From: Myxococcales bacterium
GTDB taxonomy: Bacteria; Myxococcota; Myxococcia; Myxococcales; Anaeromyxobacteraceae
NCBI GenBank assembly: GCA_021784995.1
Contig: JAJYHA010000195.1
Location: 1-5,849, forward strand
Reading direction: 5' to 3'
Length of the DNA: 5,849 bases
A model generated the notes under the pieces. It ran no database searches. It was not told the DNA's origin and saw nothing but the letters and a program-made list of their open reading frames with translations. Below are positions 1 through 5,849 of the stretch, piece by piece (position 1 is the first letter of the stretch; the number at the start of each line of letters is the position of its first letter). Position numbers and translations under genes: made by a program.

Positions 1-361
1 GCGCGAGGACCGGGACGAGAATCGCGAAGCCGACGACCGTCCCGAGCACCCCGGTGACCCACTGGGCCGCCGGCGGCCAGGACCTCGCCGCGGTGAGGAT
101 CTGCTCGCTGAACACGTCGAGCTTGTGGTCCTGGCGGTCCAGGTGGGCCTCGGTGGAATCGTGGTAGCCCTTGACGAGCCCCTCGAACCGGTCGTACTGG
201 GTCGAGATGTCCGCCTTGATCTCGGAGCGAAGGGTGGCGAGCTGGTCGCCGAAGCGTCGCTCGGTGGCGACGATGTCCCGCTGGACCTCCGAGAGCGCGT
301 TCCTGAAGCCTCGGTGCTCGTCTTCCAGGCGGTCGATCCGCTGGCGGTCTGGATCCTCCAC
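1..361 (-). CDS. Coiled-coil protein with C-terminal membrane segment, possibly phage XhlA/holin-like (3' end outside window)
   Basis: The frame is open from a GTG at 361-359 to the window edge, giving 120 codons with no stop. The start is well supported: a perfect AAGGAGG lies 7 bases upstream, and an in-frame TGA sits just before it. The translation begins (M)EDPDRQRIDRLEDEHRGF. Residues about 9-56 form a charged helix with a fairly regular heptad of I9, L12, H16, F19, L23, V26, I30, T33 and F37, then a stutter to L41, L44, I48 and I52, so an oligomeric coiled coil is likely. A second polar helical stretch runs to about residue 92. After W95-P-P comes an uncharged hydrophobic segment (about 101-120, W-V-T-G-V-L-G-T-V-V-G-F...) that fits one membrane span. 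There is no cysteine and no signal peptide. Coiled coil followed by a C-terminal membrane helix is the layout of XhlA-type phage lysis accessory proteins, and the position after a late structural gene fits. This is architecture only, and a spanin-like or other membrane anchor is also possible. Confidence 0.85.
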   Translation of the reverse strand, partial: MEDPDRQRIDRLEDEHRGFRNALSEVQRDIVATERRFGDQLATLRSEIKADISTQYDRFEGLVKGYHDSTEAHLDRQDHKLDVFSEQILTAARSWPPAAQWVTGVLGTVVGFAILVPVLA

Positions 362-364
362 GGG

Positions 365-3300
365 TCAGCCTCCTTGCAGCCCAAGCGGGTTCGGAAGGGG
401 CACCGACACCTGGCCGAGCCCCTGGGGGGGCAGGAGCCCCTGGCGCTCGAGGTAGTAGAGCAGGGCCTGTGCCCGGTCCATCTGCATCGACTGCTGGTAG
501 TCGATCAGGGAGTAGTCGATCGAGGGCGCCCCGATGAAGCCCATGATCCGCTGCGCGAGGTCATAGGGCTGCTGAGGAGCCTGCGTGATCGGGTTCGTGA
601 TGACGGAGCCGGAGCGGTTGGCGATGTCGCCGAGCAGCGTCGAGGTGTCGTAGGTCTTCGCCCCGGCGATCATCTGCTCGAGCAGGGTGTACTGCGGGAT
701 GTTCCGCAGGGCGAGCTCGAGGATCGAGGGCTGCACCATCGTGACCGGCTCGATCTGGCCGGAGGTGGTCATGCGGTACATCTGGTCGGAGCCCCCTGGC
801 GCGGCGAAGGTGTTCGCCGAGGTGAAGGGCTGCATGGTGTTGAAGTTCCGCCCGGTGACCTCCTCGAAGACCGTCTGGATCCAGGGGTTCAGCATCGACA
901 GCGGGTCCTGGAAGAGCATCGCGAACGGATTCAGGCTCGAGGTCGAGAGGAACCGCGTGGTGCCGGGGGCATAGCCCGCTCCGTAGGCGACGTCGCCCTG
1001 CAGCCACGCCGGGACCGGGCCGTACTGGGACGTGAACTCCTGGCCCATCTCGGCCATGGCGCGCAGGACGTCGAAGCGCTGCGGCTGGGTGAACGGCAGC
1101 ACCGCGAAGGCCTTCAGCATGTGCTTGTAGAAGCCGTAGAAGGGCATCACCCAGCGGCGGATGACGTTGCGCTCGATCGGGGAGAGGCGGTCGTACTCGC
1201 CCATGAACCGGTTGACCTGCGTCCCGATCTGCTGCGCAAGGGCCGGATCGGCCCCCACCTCGGAGAGCTGGTCCAGGCGCTTGCCGAGGGTGACCCAGCG
1301 CTCCGCCGCGGCCCTCAGGCCAGACGGCAGGACGCCCGCTTCCGCGCCGACGTCGCGCGCCGCGGCGAGCCAGGAGGCCCGCCGGTAGGCATCCTCGATC
1401 GCGAGCATCTGCTTGCCGTACCAGCTTCCCCAGGAACGTGCGAAGCGCATCGGGCGCGTCGCCTTCAGCGTCGTGAGGTACTGGCCGATCGTCGTCTCGC
1501 CGGCCGCGCCGAGATGGGTCTGGTACTGCTGGTTCGCTCCCATGAAGGTGTTGTTCAGCACCTCGGCGGGGATCTTCTCGTCCAGGGTCTCGCGCCACCC
1601 GGGGCGAAGGAGCTGCAGCACGACGTCGGACATCCGGCCGCCCTGGGCCTTCAGGAACAAGACGTTGCCGAAGAAGACGTTCACGAACCAGCGGGGAGAG
1701 CCAAGGAGCACCATGTTCCGCCAGAGGTTCGTCGGGCCGTCCCAGAACAGGCGCGTCTTCACCCCGAGCCGGGGCATGACGTGGGCCTCCAGACGGTTCA
1801 CGGCGGCCTCGGGCGCCGCGTACATCTTCACGCCGCGCTGGGTCGCCATCCGGATCTCCGCCACGGTGGCGTCCTGGACCTCCGGCAGAACGTTCTGGAG
1901 GGCCTTCAGCGTTGCGGGGGCGAGCTTCTCGCCGTCGTTCGCGACCGCCTTGGTGATCGCGTCGTCGAGGTAGAGCCGGTAGTTGAAGAACCGCAGGAGT
2001 CCGTCGGGGGCGACCAGGCGTTCCCCGGGACGCAGCTCCTCGCGCCAGTGCAGCGGGTCGATCGGGCGCCCGAAGCGGTTCACGAACTCCCGCACCATGT
2101 CCCAGGTTTCCTGGTGGGCGACGGCCATCGCCGCCCGGCGCGTGTAGGCGTCGATCGGGTCGGTGACGAACTTCCCGGCCTCAAGGAGCTTGCCGAGGTC
2201 GGGACGGCGCCAGACCGCGGCCTTCGCCGCTCGGGCCCCGATCGCCCGCTTGGACATCAGGAAGTCCGAGAACTTCACGCGCGTGGCGTCCATGTGCGGG
2301 AAGTAGATGGGGGTCGGGAGGTTGGCGGCCTGTCGAGCGAGGTGCAGGTCGGCGATCTCGGCGCCGCCAGCGCGTTCCCCCTTGGCGGTGAACTCCCCGC
2401 CGGAGGCCATCCACTGCGCGAGGTACTGGCGCGCGAACAGCCGGGAGGGGGTCGTGAAGCCGCCGGCGATCTCGGGCTCCTCGAGGCGCTTGGCGATCTC
2501 CAGGCGAAGGCGCTCCTGCGCCCAGGCGCCCGCCTCCGGGGCCTGGCCGAGGAACTCGCGTCGGAGATTCATGACGACGGGCTCCATCAGGGAGCCATGG
2601 CGGTAGCCGGCGAGCGTGATCTCGTGGCGCATGGCCTCGATGCTCGCCGCAAGCCTCGTCGCTTCCTCCCCGGTCACCCGGCCGGCGTCGAGCTCGGCCT
2701 GGGCGACCCGCATCGCCTCCTGGGCGGTGGCCACCCACGCGGCGCTCGAGTCGGCCACCTGGGCCGCGAGGACCGAGACGGGGTCGTGCAACTCGACCTG
2801 CACCGGGGTCTGATCGGCGAGACGGACCAGGACGTGCACGCCGCGGTTCAGCATCGAACGGGGATCCACGAGCGTGTCGTCGACCTTTTCGACGTTGAAC
2901 GTCTCCCGGAGCTTCGCGAGCGCCGCCTCGGCGTCGCGGAAGGTCGCGAGCTTCACCCGCACCACCGGGAGAGCACCGTCGGAGGCGAGGTGGTCGACCG
3001 TCCCTTGCGAGAGGTCCAGCGAGGAGACGACCTCGCGCTGCGCCTGGGCGATCGCTTGGATGCGGGAGGGCCCGGACATCTCGGCGAGCGGGTTCACGAC
3101 GTCCTCGATCCGGGCCGTCGGGCCGGTGATCCCGACCTGCACCGGGAAGGAGTAGCCGATCTGGGCGATGTCGCCGCGCTTGGTGGCCGCCCAGGCCGCC
3201 CCCTGGTTCAGCGAGTCGCGGAGGTAGGCGGCTGCTTCCTCGGGCGCCATCCGGTCGGCGAGGCCGGCCATCGACAGGATCGTCGCGCCGGCGCCTTCCG

Positions 3301-5299
3301 GGGCCCTGCGGGCTACTTGCTGGAGCCCTGCCGCTCCCGCTCCTTGCGCTCCCGCTCCTTGCGCTTCAGAAAGGCGCCCCACGCCACCCGATGCTCTTCC
3401 GGAGAGGTGGGCTTGTAGCCCGATGCGGGCTTGCTCGGCGTCTGCACCTTCTCCTGCGGCTCGTGCACGAAGACCCTCCTCGGTCATCGGAGTATACAGG
3501 TTCCGATCCCCTCGCAGGTCATAGGCCGCGATCTCGCCATTCCGGGCCGCGATCCCCATGGCCTCGTCGGGACGGACGATGAGGGATGGGTCGAGGTAGG
3601 TCTTGCCACCCTCCGACCACACCCCGATGTGGCGGCCCTGCTCGAGAAGGTCCTGGGTGTGGCTCACGAAGTCCCGCAGTGCGGCCTGGAAGGCCGGGAG
3701 ATCCGCAGGGTCAGGAACATGGCCCCCGCCTCCCCCCACCGCGACCGAGGGCTCCCCAGGACCGTAGTGCTCGGGACCCACCTCGAAGAACCGACCCGTC
3801 CGCGGGTCGTAGGTCGCACCCTCGAACTCCTTCAGCCGCCGGTACAGCTCGGCAGACACCGCATCGAAGTTCTGATCCAGGTGCGCAAGGGGCGCACGGG
3901 TGTCTGAGAGCCCCGCGACGTGGCGATCGCCGGCCTCCAGGAGCCGCTGCATCTCAGGGTCGGAGACGATCGGGCCGAGCCCGTCGGGGTAGCCCGCGGG
4001 GCGCGTCCAGGTTGCCCATGTGGGAGGAGCCTCCACCGCGTCCTGCAGCCCGTGGACCCGAGCGGCCATCGAGGAGAGGTCCGGCTCGGGGACGCCCGAG
4101 AGCGCATCCCGCATGGCCGCCATGTCCTCGCCGCGCTGGCGAAGAAACCGGCTCGTGTGGTTTCCGACCAGCGTGTCGACGGCCTTGGACAGGCGCCGGG
4201 TCGCGATGCCCTCGCGCTCGACGTTCGTGCCGAGCGCGCGCGCCTGGTCGACGATCCCCTGCAGGTGCTGAGCGTCGACGCCGTCTTGCCCAAGGAGCGC
4301 GATCTGCTCGCCGAGCTTGTCGGGAGACTGCGTGAGCAGGCGCTGGACGGAGGTCTGGACGAGCTGCTTCCAGACGTTGGAGGCGAGCGGGACCTTCACG
4401 AACTCATCGCCCACCCGGATGAACTTGCTGCCCCCAGGGAACGGGGTCCCGATGCCTGGCTGCAGAGCCTGTGCCCACGCCGGGGCGAACTTGGACTGGA
4501 GGTCCGACATGGCCGAGCGGTAGGCGCCGAGCTCCTGCTGGGCGCGCTCGAGCGCCGGGCCGGTGAGGCGAAGCGAGCTGATGCGGTTCTCGGTAGTGCT
4601 CGCGGCTCGGTAGAGGCGCCCGATCGCCTCGGCCGCCGTCCCTCCCCCGATCTGATCGGCGAGGTTCGCTTGCCCCGCGACCGTCCCGGCTCCCGACGCG
4701 GCCTTGGCCGCGATCTCCGCGGCCGTGTCCCCGGTCACCTCGCCGGCGAGCCCGGCCATGCCGGCCGTCCGTGCCGCGAGCCCGAGCGCTCCCCCTCCGA
4801 GCGAGAGCACGGTCAGGATGTTGGACAGGACGTTCAGGGGATGGTCGTAGAAGTTCCAGGCGTTCTTGGTGAAGAACGCCTGGTCGATCCCCTGCCAGAG
4901 CCGTCCGGGCGTGATGTCGTAGCCACCCATCTGATGGCCCCACTGCCCGAGCGAGATCCCCTCCTCGCCGGCCTTCAGCAGGTCATGGGACCCCATCCCG
5001 GCCAGGGCACTGAGCCCGGTCGCCCAGGTGTGCGCGTCGCGCCAGGCGTTCACGAAGAAGCCGGCGAGCCCCTGGGGCTGCGGCTGTTGGGTCTGCGCGA
5101 ACGGCGGAGGCGTCGGAGCGAAGGCGGTGGCGTAGCCGGTGGGGCCGAAGTAGATGCCCGACTGGACCGGGTAGGCGGGGTTGACGATCGAGCCGAGCTG
5201 CAGCGGAGCGACGTAGCTCGTGCCCCCGCCCGGGGGACCGCTCGGCATCAGGCCGTTCCCCCCTACGGGGGCGCCGGGCATCAGGTCGGGACCGGCCAT
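365..5299 (-). CDS. Giant (1644 aa) cysteine-free phage virion/internal protein, polyvalent-protein-like
   Basis: No single known family is certain. Residues 1-80 are Gly/Pro/Gln-rich and disordered, with an 11-residue repeat at 6-27. Residues 150-187 form a hydrophobic, glycine-rich segment (N-V-L-S-N-I-L-T-V-L-S-L-G-G-G...) that could insert in a membrane. Residues 240-420 are mainly helical. Residues 556-596 form a short beta-type module (IGVW, KTYLD, then A.RNGEIAAYDL). Residues 612-672 are a Gly/Ala/Arg/Gln linker. Residues 770-860 resemble a decayed RelA/SpoT fold. Residues 997-1070 start with YFPH. Residues 1188-1222 hold LWRNMVLLGSPRWF and N-V-F-F-G-N. Residues 1362-1400 hold NRFMGEYDRLSPIERNV and R-R-W-V-M-P-F-Y. 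I recall the YFPH, N..GN and ERNV..PFY motifs from large phage structural or ejection proteins. The role is therefore inferred: a virion component, perhaps released with DNA into the host. No catalytic motif is intact. The ATG lies one base after the upstream TAG and has no strong Shine-Dalgarno, so coupling is likely. M18 (5248-5246), behind a G-run, is an alternative start. Confidence 0.92.
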   Translation of the reverse strand: MAGPDLMPGAPVGGNGLMPSGPPGGGTSYVAPLQLGSIVNPAYPVQSGIYFGPTGYATAFAPTPPPFAQTQQPQPQGLAGFFVNAWRDAHTWATGLSALAGMGSHDLLKAGEEGISLGQWGHQMGGYDITPGRLWQGIDQAFFTKNAWNFYDHPLNVLSNILTVLSLGGGALGLAARTAGMAGLAGEVTGDTAAEIAAKAASGAGTVAGQANLADQIGGGTAAEAIGRLYRAASTTENRISSLRLTGPALERAQQELGAYRSAMSDLQSKFAPAWAQALQPGIGTPFPGGSKFIRVGDEFVKVPLASNVWKQLVQTSVQRLLTQSPDKLGEQIALLGQDGVDAQHLQGIVDQARALGTNVEREGIATRRLSKAVDTLVGNHTSRFLRQRGEDMAAMRDALSGVPEPDLSSMAARVHGLQDAVEAPPTWATWTRPAGYPDGLGPIVSDPEMQRLLEAGDRHVAGLSDTRAPLAHLDQNFDAVSAELYRRLKEFEGATYDPRTGRFFEVGPEHYGPGEPSVAVGGGGGHVPDPADLPAFQAALRDFVSHTQDLLEQGRHIGVWSEGGKTYLDPSLIVRPDEAMGIAARNGEIAAYDLRGDRNLYTPMTEEGLRARAAGEGADAEQARIGLQAHLSGRASGGVGRLSEAQGAGAQGAGAAGLQQVARRAPEGAGATILSMAGLADRMAPEEAAAYLRDSLNQGAAWAATKRGDIAQIGYSFPVQVGITGPTARIEDVVNPLAEMSGPSRIQAIAQAQREVVSSLDLSQGTVDHLASDGALPVVRVKLATFRDAEAALAKLRETFNVEKVDDTLVDPRSMLNRGVHVLVRLADQTPVQVELHDPVSVLAAQVADSSAAWVATAQEAMRVAQAELDAGRVTGEEATRLAASIEAMRHEITLAGYRHGSLMEPVVMNLRREFLGQAPEAGAWAQERLRLEIAKRLEEPEIAGGFTTPSRLFARQYLAQWMASGGEFTAKGERAGGAEIADLHLARQAANLPTPIYFPHMDATRVKFSDFLMSKRAIGARAAKAAVWRRPDLGKLLEAGKFVTDPIDAYTRRAAMAVAHQETWDMVREFVNRFGRPIDPLHWREELRPGERLVAPDGLLRFFNYRLYLDDAITKAVANDGEKLAPATLKALQNVLPEVQDATVAEIRMATQRGVKMYAAPEAAVNRLEAHVMPRLGVKTRLFWDGPTNLWRNMVLLGSPRWFVNVFFGNVLFLKAQGGRMSDVVLQLLRPGWRETLDEKIPAEVLNNTFMGANQQYQTHLGAAGETTIGQYLTTLKATRPMRFARSWGSWYGKQMLAIEDAYRRASWLAAARDVGAEAGVLPSGLRAAAERWVTLGKRLDQLSEVGADPALAQQIGTQVNRFMGEYDRLSPIERNVIRRWVMPFYGFYKHMLKAFAVLPFTQPQRFDVLRAMAEMGQEFTSQYGPVPAWLQGDVAYGAGYAPGTTRFLSTSSLNPFAMLFQDPLSMLNPWIQTVFEEVTGRNFNTMQPFTSANTFAAPGGSDQMYRMTTSGQIEPVTMVQPSILELALRNIPQYTLLEQMIAGAKTYDTSTLLGDIANRSGSVITNPITQAPQQPYDLAQRIMGFIGAPSIDYSLIDYQQSMQMDRAQALLYYLERQGLLPPQGLGQVSVPLPNPLGLQGG
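369..375 (-). promoter_or_regulatory. Perfect Shine-Dalgarno (AAGGAGG) for the GTG-started coiled-coil gene
   Basis: Read on the minus strand, AAGGAGG lies 7 bases before the GTG at 361-359, which is ideal spacing. It overlaps the last sense codons of the upstream gene (CAA GGA GGC, Gln-Gly-Gly) and its TGA. It decides the start of the downstream gene despite the non-ATG codon, and it implies independent ribosome loading as well as possible coupling. Confidence 0.85.
3335..3364 (-). repeat. 15-bp perfect tandem repeat (2 copies) in the interdomain linker
   Basis: On the plus strand tcccgctccttgcgc occurs at 3335-3349 and again at 3350-3364, with a few further matching bases on each side. It encodes AQGAG twice (residues 646-655) inside the low-complexity linker of the giant protein (residues about 612-672). 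The multiple-of-three unit keeps the frame, so copy number could change linker length without harm. Confidence 0.85.
5219..5284 (-). repeat. Imperfect 33-nt tandem duplication encoding an 11-residue Leu-Met-Pro/Gly repeat
   Basis: Residues 6-16 (LMPGAPVGGNG) and 17-27 (LMPSGPPGGGT) of the giant protein align as two 11-residue units. CTGATGCC recurs exactly 33 bases apart (plus-strand ggcatcag at 5277-5284 and 5244-5251). Each unit contains a possible ATG start. The likely origin is slippage or duplication in a disordered N-terminus. Confidence 0.6.
5223..5271 (-). other. Two tight GC-only hairpins at the start of the giant gene's mRNA
   Basis: In the minus-strand RNA, CCCCC-GUA-GGGGG (5271-5258 region) and CCCCC-GGGC-GGGGG (5236-5223) can each form 5 G-C pairs around a 3- or 4-base loop. 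They flank the alternative start M18 (5248-5246). They could slow ribosomes or mask that start. They also follow simply from Pro and Gly codons, so function is unproven. Confidence 0.4.
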
Positions 5300-5303
5300 C
5301 CTA
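5297..5303 (-). promoter_or_regulatory. Stop-start junction TAG-G-ATG (translational coupling site)
   Basis: On the minus strand the upstream gene's TAG (5303-5301) is followed by one base and then the giant gene's ATG (5299-5297). The preceding 20 bases are C/G-rich with no good Shine-Dalgarno, and the only AGG abuts the ATG. Termination-reinitiation is the simplest way to start the giant gene here. The two genes are in different reading frames, so readthrough would not fuse them. Confidence 0.55.
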
Positions 5304-5849
5304 CGGGGCCGCAGGGAACGGGAGCGCGTGCCACGGGCTCAGCGGGTTGACCGTGCTCATCTTCCGCAGGTAGGCAAGGATCTTCTCGTTCTGACTCTCC
5401 ACGGGGGAGGGCTTCGAGGTGGGCTTCTGGAACGATCCGGCCGGTGGAGCGAACGGGTTCGCCCCGGCCGCGCCGGCCATGTAGGACAGGTACGTGGCGG
5501 CGTAGGGCGAGAGCAGCCCCTGCGGGTACTGCTGGGACAGGTAGTGGTAGGCGTACTGGAGCTTCGCCTCGGGGCTGGCCTTTGCCCCGAGTGCCGTCTC
5601 GGCCTGGCGGATCGCGGTGCCGTACATCTGGATCGCGGTGGAGTCGGGGAGCATCTGCGGCGAGTAGCGCAGGGACTCGAAGAACAGCGGCGACGGGCCG
5701 CTCGAGGTCGCGCCCGGGTACAACGGGCCGAGGATCCCCTGGTTCTGCTGGGGCGCGAAGTAGCCCCCGAAGGCCCCCTCCTGGGACTGGAGGTAGGAGC
5801 TGACCACGTTCTGCGGCGCGCCCTGCTGCTCCATCTGCGCGGCGTTCTG
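5301..5849 (-). CDS. Gln/Pro/Tyr-rich hypothetical phage protein (5' end outside window)
   Basis: The frame is open from the window edge (5849) to a TAG at 5303-5301, giving 182 visible residues. The first ATG inside the window (5834-5832) is probably internal: the five in-frame codons before it (QNAAQ) contain no stop, and there is no ribosome-binding site before it. I do not recognise a family. The first 60 residues or so are Gln/Pro/Gly/Tyr-rich and look disordered. The middle (from about P-D-S-T-A-I-Q-M-Y to A-A-T-Y-L-S-Y-M) is helical and rich in Tyr and Gln. A Pro/Ser linker (KPTSKPSP) follows, then a short helix (NEKILAYLRKM) and a Pro/Ala-rich tail ending PFPAAP. There is no cysteine, signal peptide or membrane span. 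Its composition resembles the N- and C-terminal ends of the giant protein encoded one base downstream, so it may act in the same particle. A scaffold, virion-internal or structural adaptor role is guesswork. Confidence 0.85.
   Translation of the reverse strand, partial: QNAAQMEQQGAPQNVVSSYLQSQEGAFGGYFAPQQNQGILGPLYPGATSSGPSPLFFESLRYSPQMLPDSTAIQMYGTAIRQAETALGAKASPEAKLQYAYHYLSQQYPQGLLSPYAATYLSYMAGAAGANPFAPPAGSFQKPTSKPSPVESQNEKILAYLRKMSTVNPLSPWHALPFPAAP

Noticed and set aside
561..1598. Minus-strand 345-codon frame inside the giant gene
   Set aside because: It is a shifted frame of the C-terminal coding region, very Arg/Gly/Pro-rich, while the motif-bearing frame is the long one. There is no sign of an independent start.
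3332..3367. Short-period repeat considered as a CRISPR or regulatory iteron
   Set aside because: There are only two head-to-tail 15-bp copies with no spacers, in frame and in a coding linker. Slippage is enough to explain it.
125..3418. A 1097-codon plus-strand open frame
   Set aside because: It lies antisense to the giant gene and to the coiled-coil gene. It is dominated by Arg, His, Gly, Asp and Leu, starts at a GTG without a ribosome-binding site, and shows no domain. This is the usual antisense shadow of a high-GC gene.
5223..5271. GC hairpins considered as rho-independent terminators
   Set aside because: The stems are only 5 bp, no U-tract follows, and they lie inside the start of a coding region.
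3920..5350. A 476-codon plus-strand open frame
   Set aside because: It is also antisense to the giant gene and crosses the junction with the upstream gene. It is Arg/Gly/Asp-rich with no recognisable motif and no convincing ribosome-binding site.
5832..5834. ATG as the true start of the upstream Gln-rich gene
   Set aside because: The frame stays open to the window edge and no Shine-Dalgarno precedes the ATG, so the real start is probably outside the window.

Overview
This 5849-base window is G+C-rich and is packed with coding sequence on the minus strand. Three minus-strand genes are read from the right edge to the left edge. They are separated by only 1 and 3 bases, and there is no RNA gene, transposon, CRISPR array or long intergenic gap. 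The long open frames on the plus strand are antisense shadows of these genes.

The content suggests a tailed bacteriophage or prophage of a high-GC bacterium, possibly known only from metagenomes. The central gene (365-5299) encodes a 1644-residue protein of a type I associate with large phage virion, internal or 'polyvalent' proteins. It has a Gly/Pro/Gln-rich N-terminus, a glycine-rich hydrophobic segment, helical stretches and a Gly/Ala linker. Its C-terminal third carries motifs that recur in such proteins (a YFPH motif, a W/P-R-W/N..GN segment, and an N-R-F-M-G-E-Y...ERNV..RR...PFY segment). It contains no cysteine at all. I see no intact enzymatic active site. One stretch (residues about 770-860) looks like a decayed RelA/SpoT-type nucleotidyltransferase fold.

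Layout in transcription order: (1) 5849-5301 is the 3' part of a Gln/Pro/Tyr-rich protein that enters from the right edge, with unknown function and probably virion-associated. (2) 5299-365 is the giant gene, joined to the first through TAG-G-ATG and so probably translationally coupled. (3) 361-1 is the 5' part of a coiled-coil protein with a C-terminal membrane segment. It starts at GTG behind a perfect AAGGAGG ribosome-binding site buried in the last codons of the giant gene, and it runs off the left edge. Its architecture resembles small phage XhlA/holin-type membrane proteins.

Inferred joint role: a late structural-to-lysis operon in which a virion or DNA-ejection protein is followed by a membrane or lysis accessory. 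I could not identify a new defence system or enzyme system. The points most worth checking are the degenerate synthetase-like segment, the total lack of cysteine, and the in-frame TGA that separates the giant protein from the coiled-coil/membrane protein.
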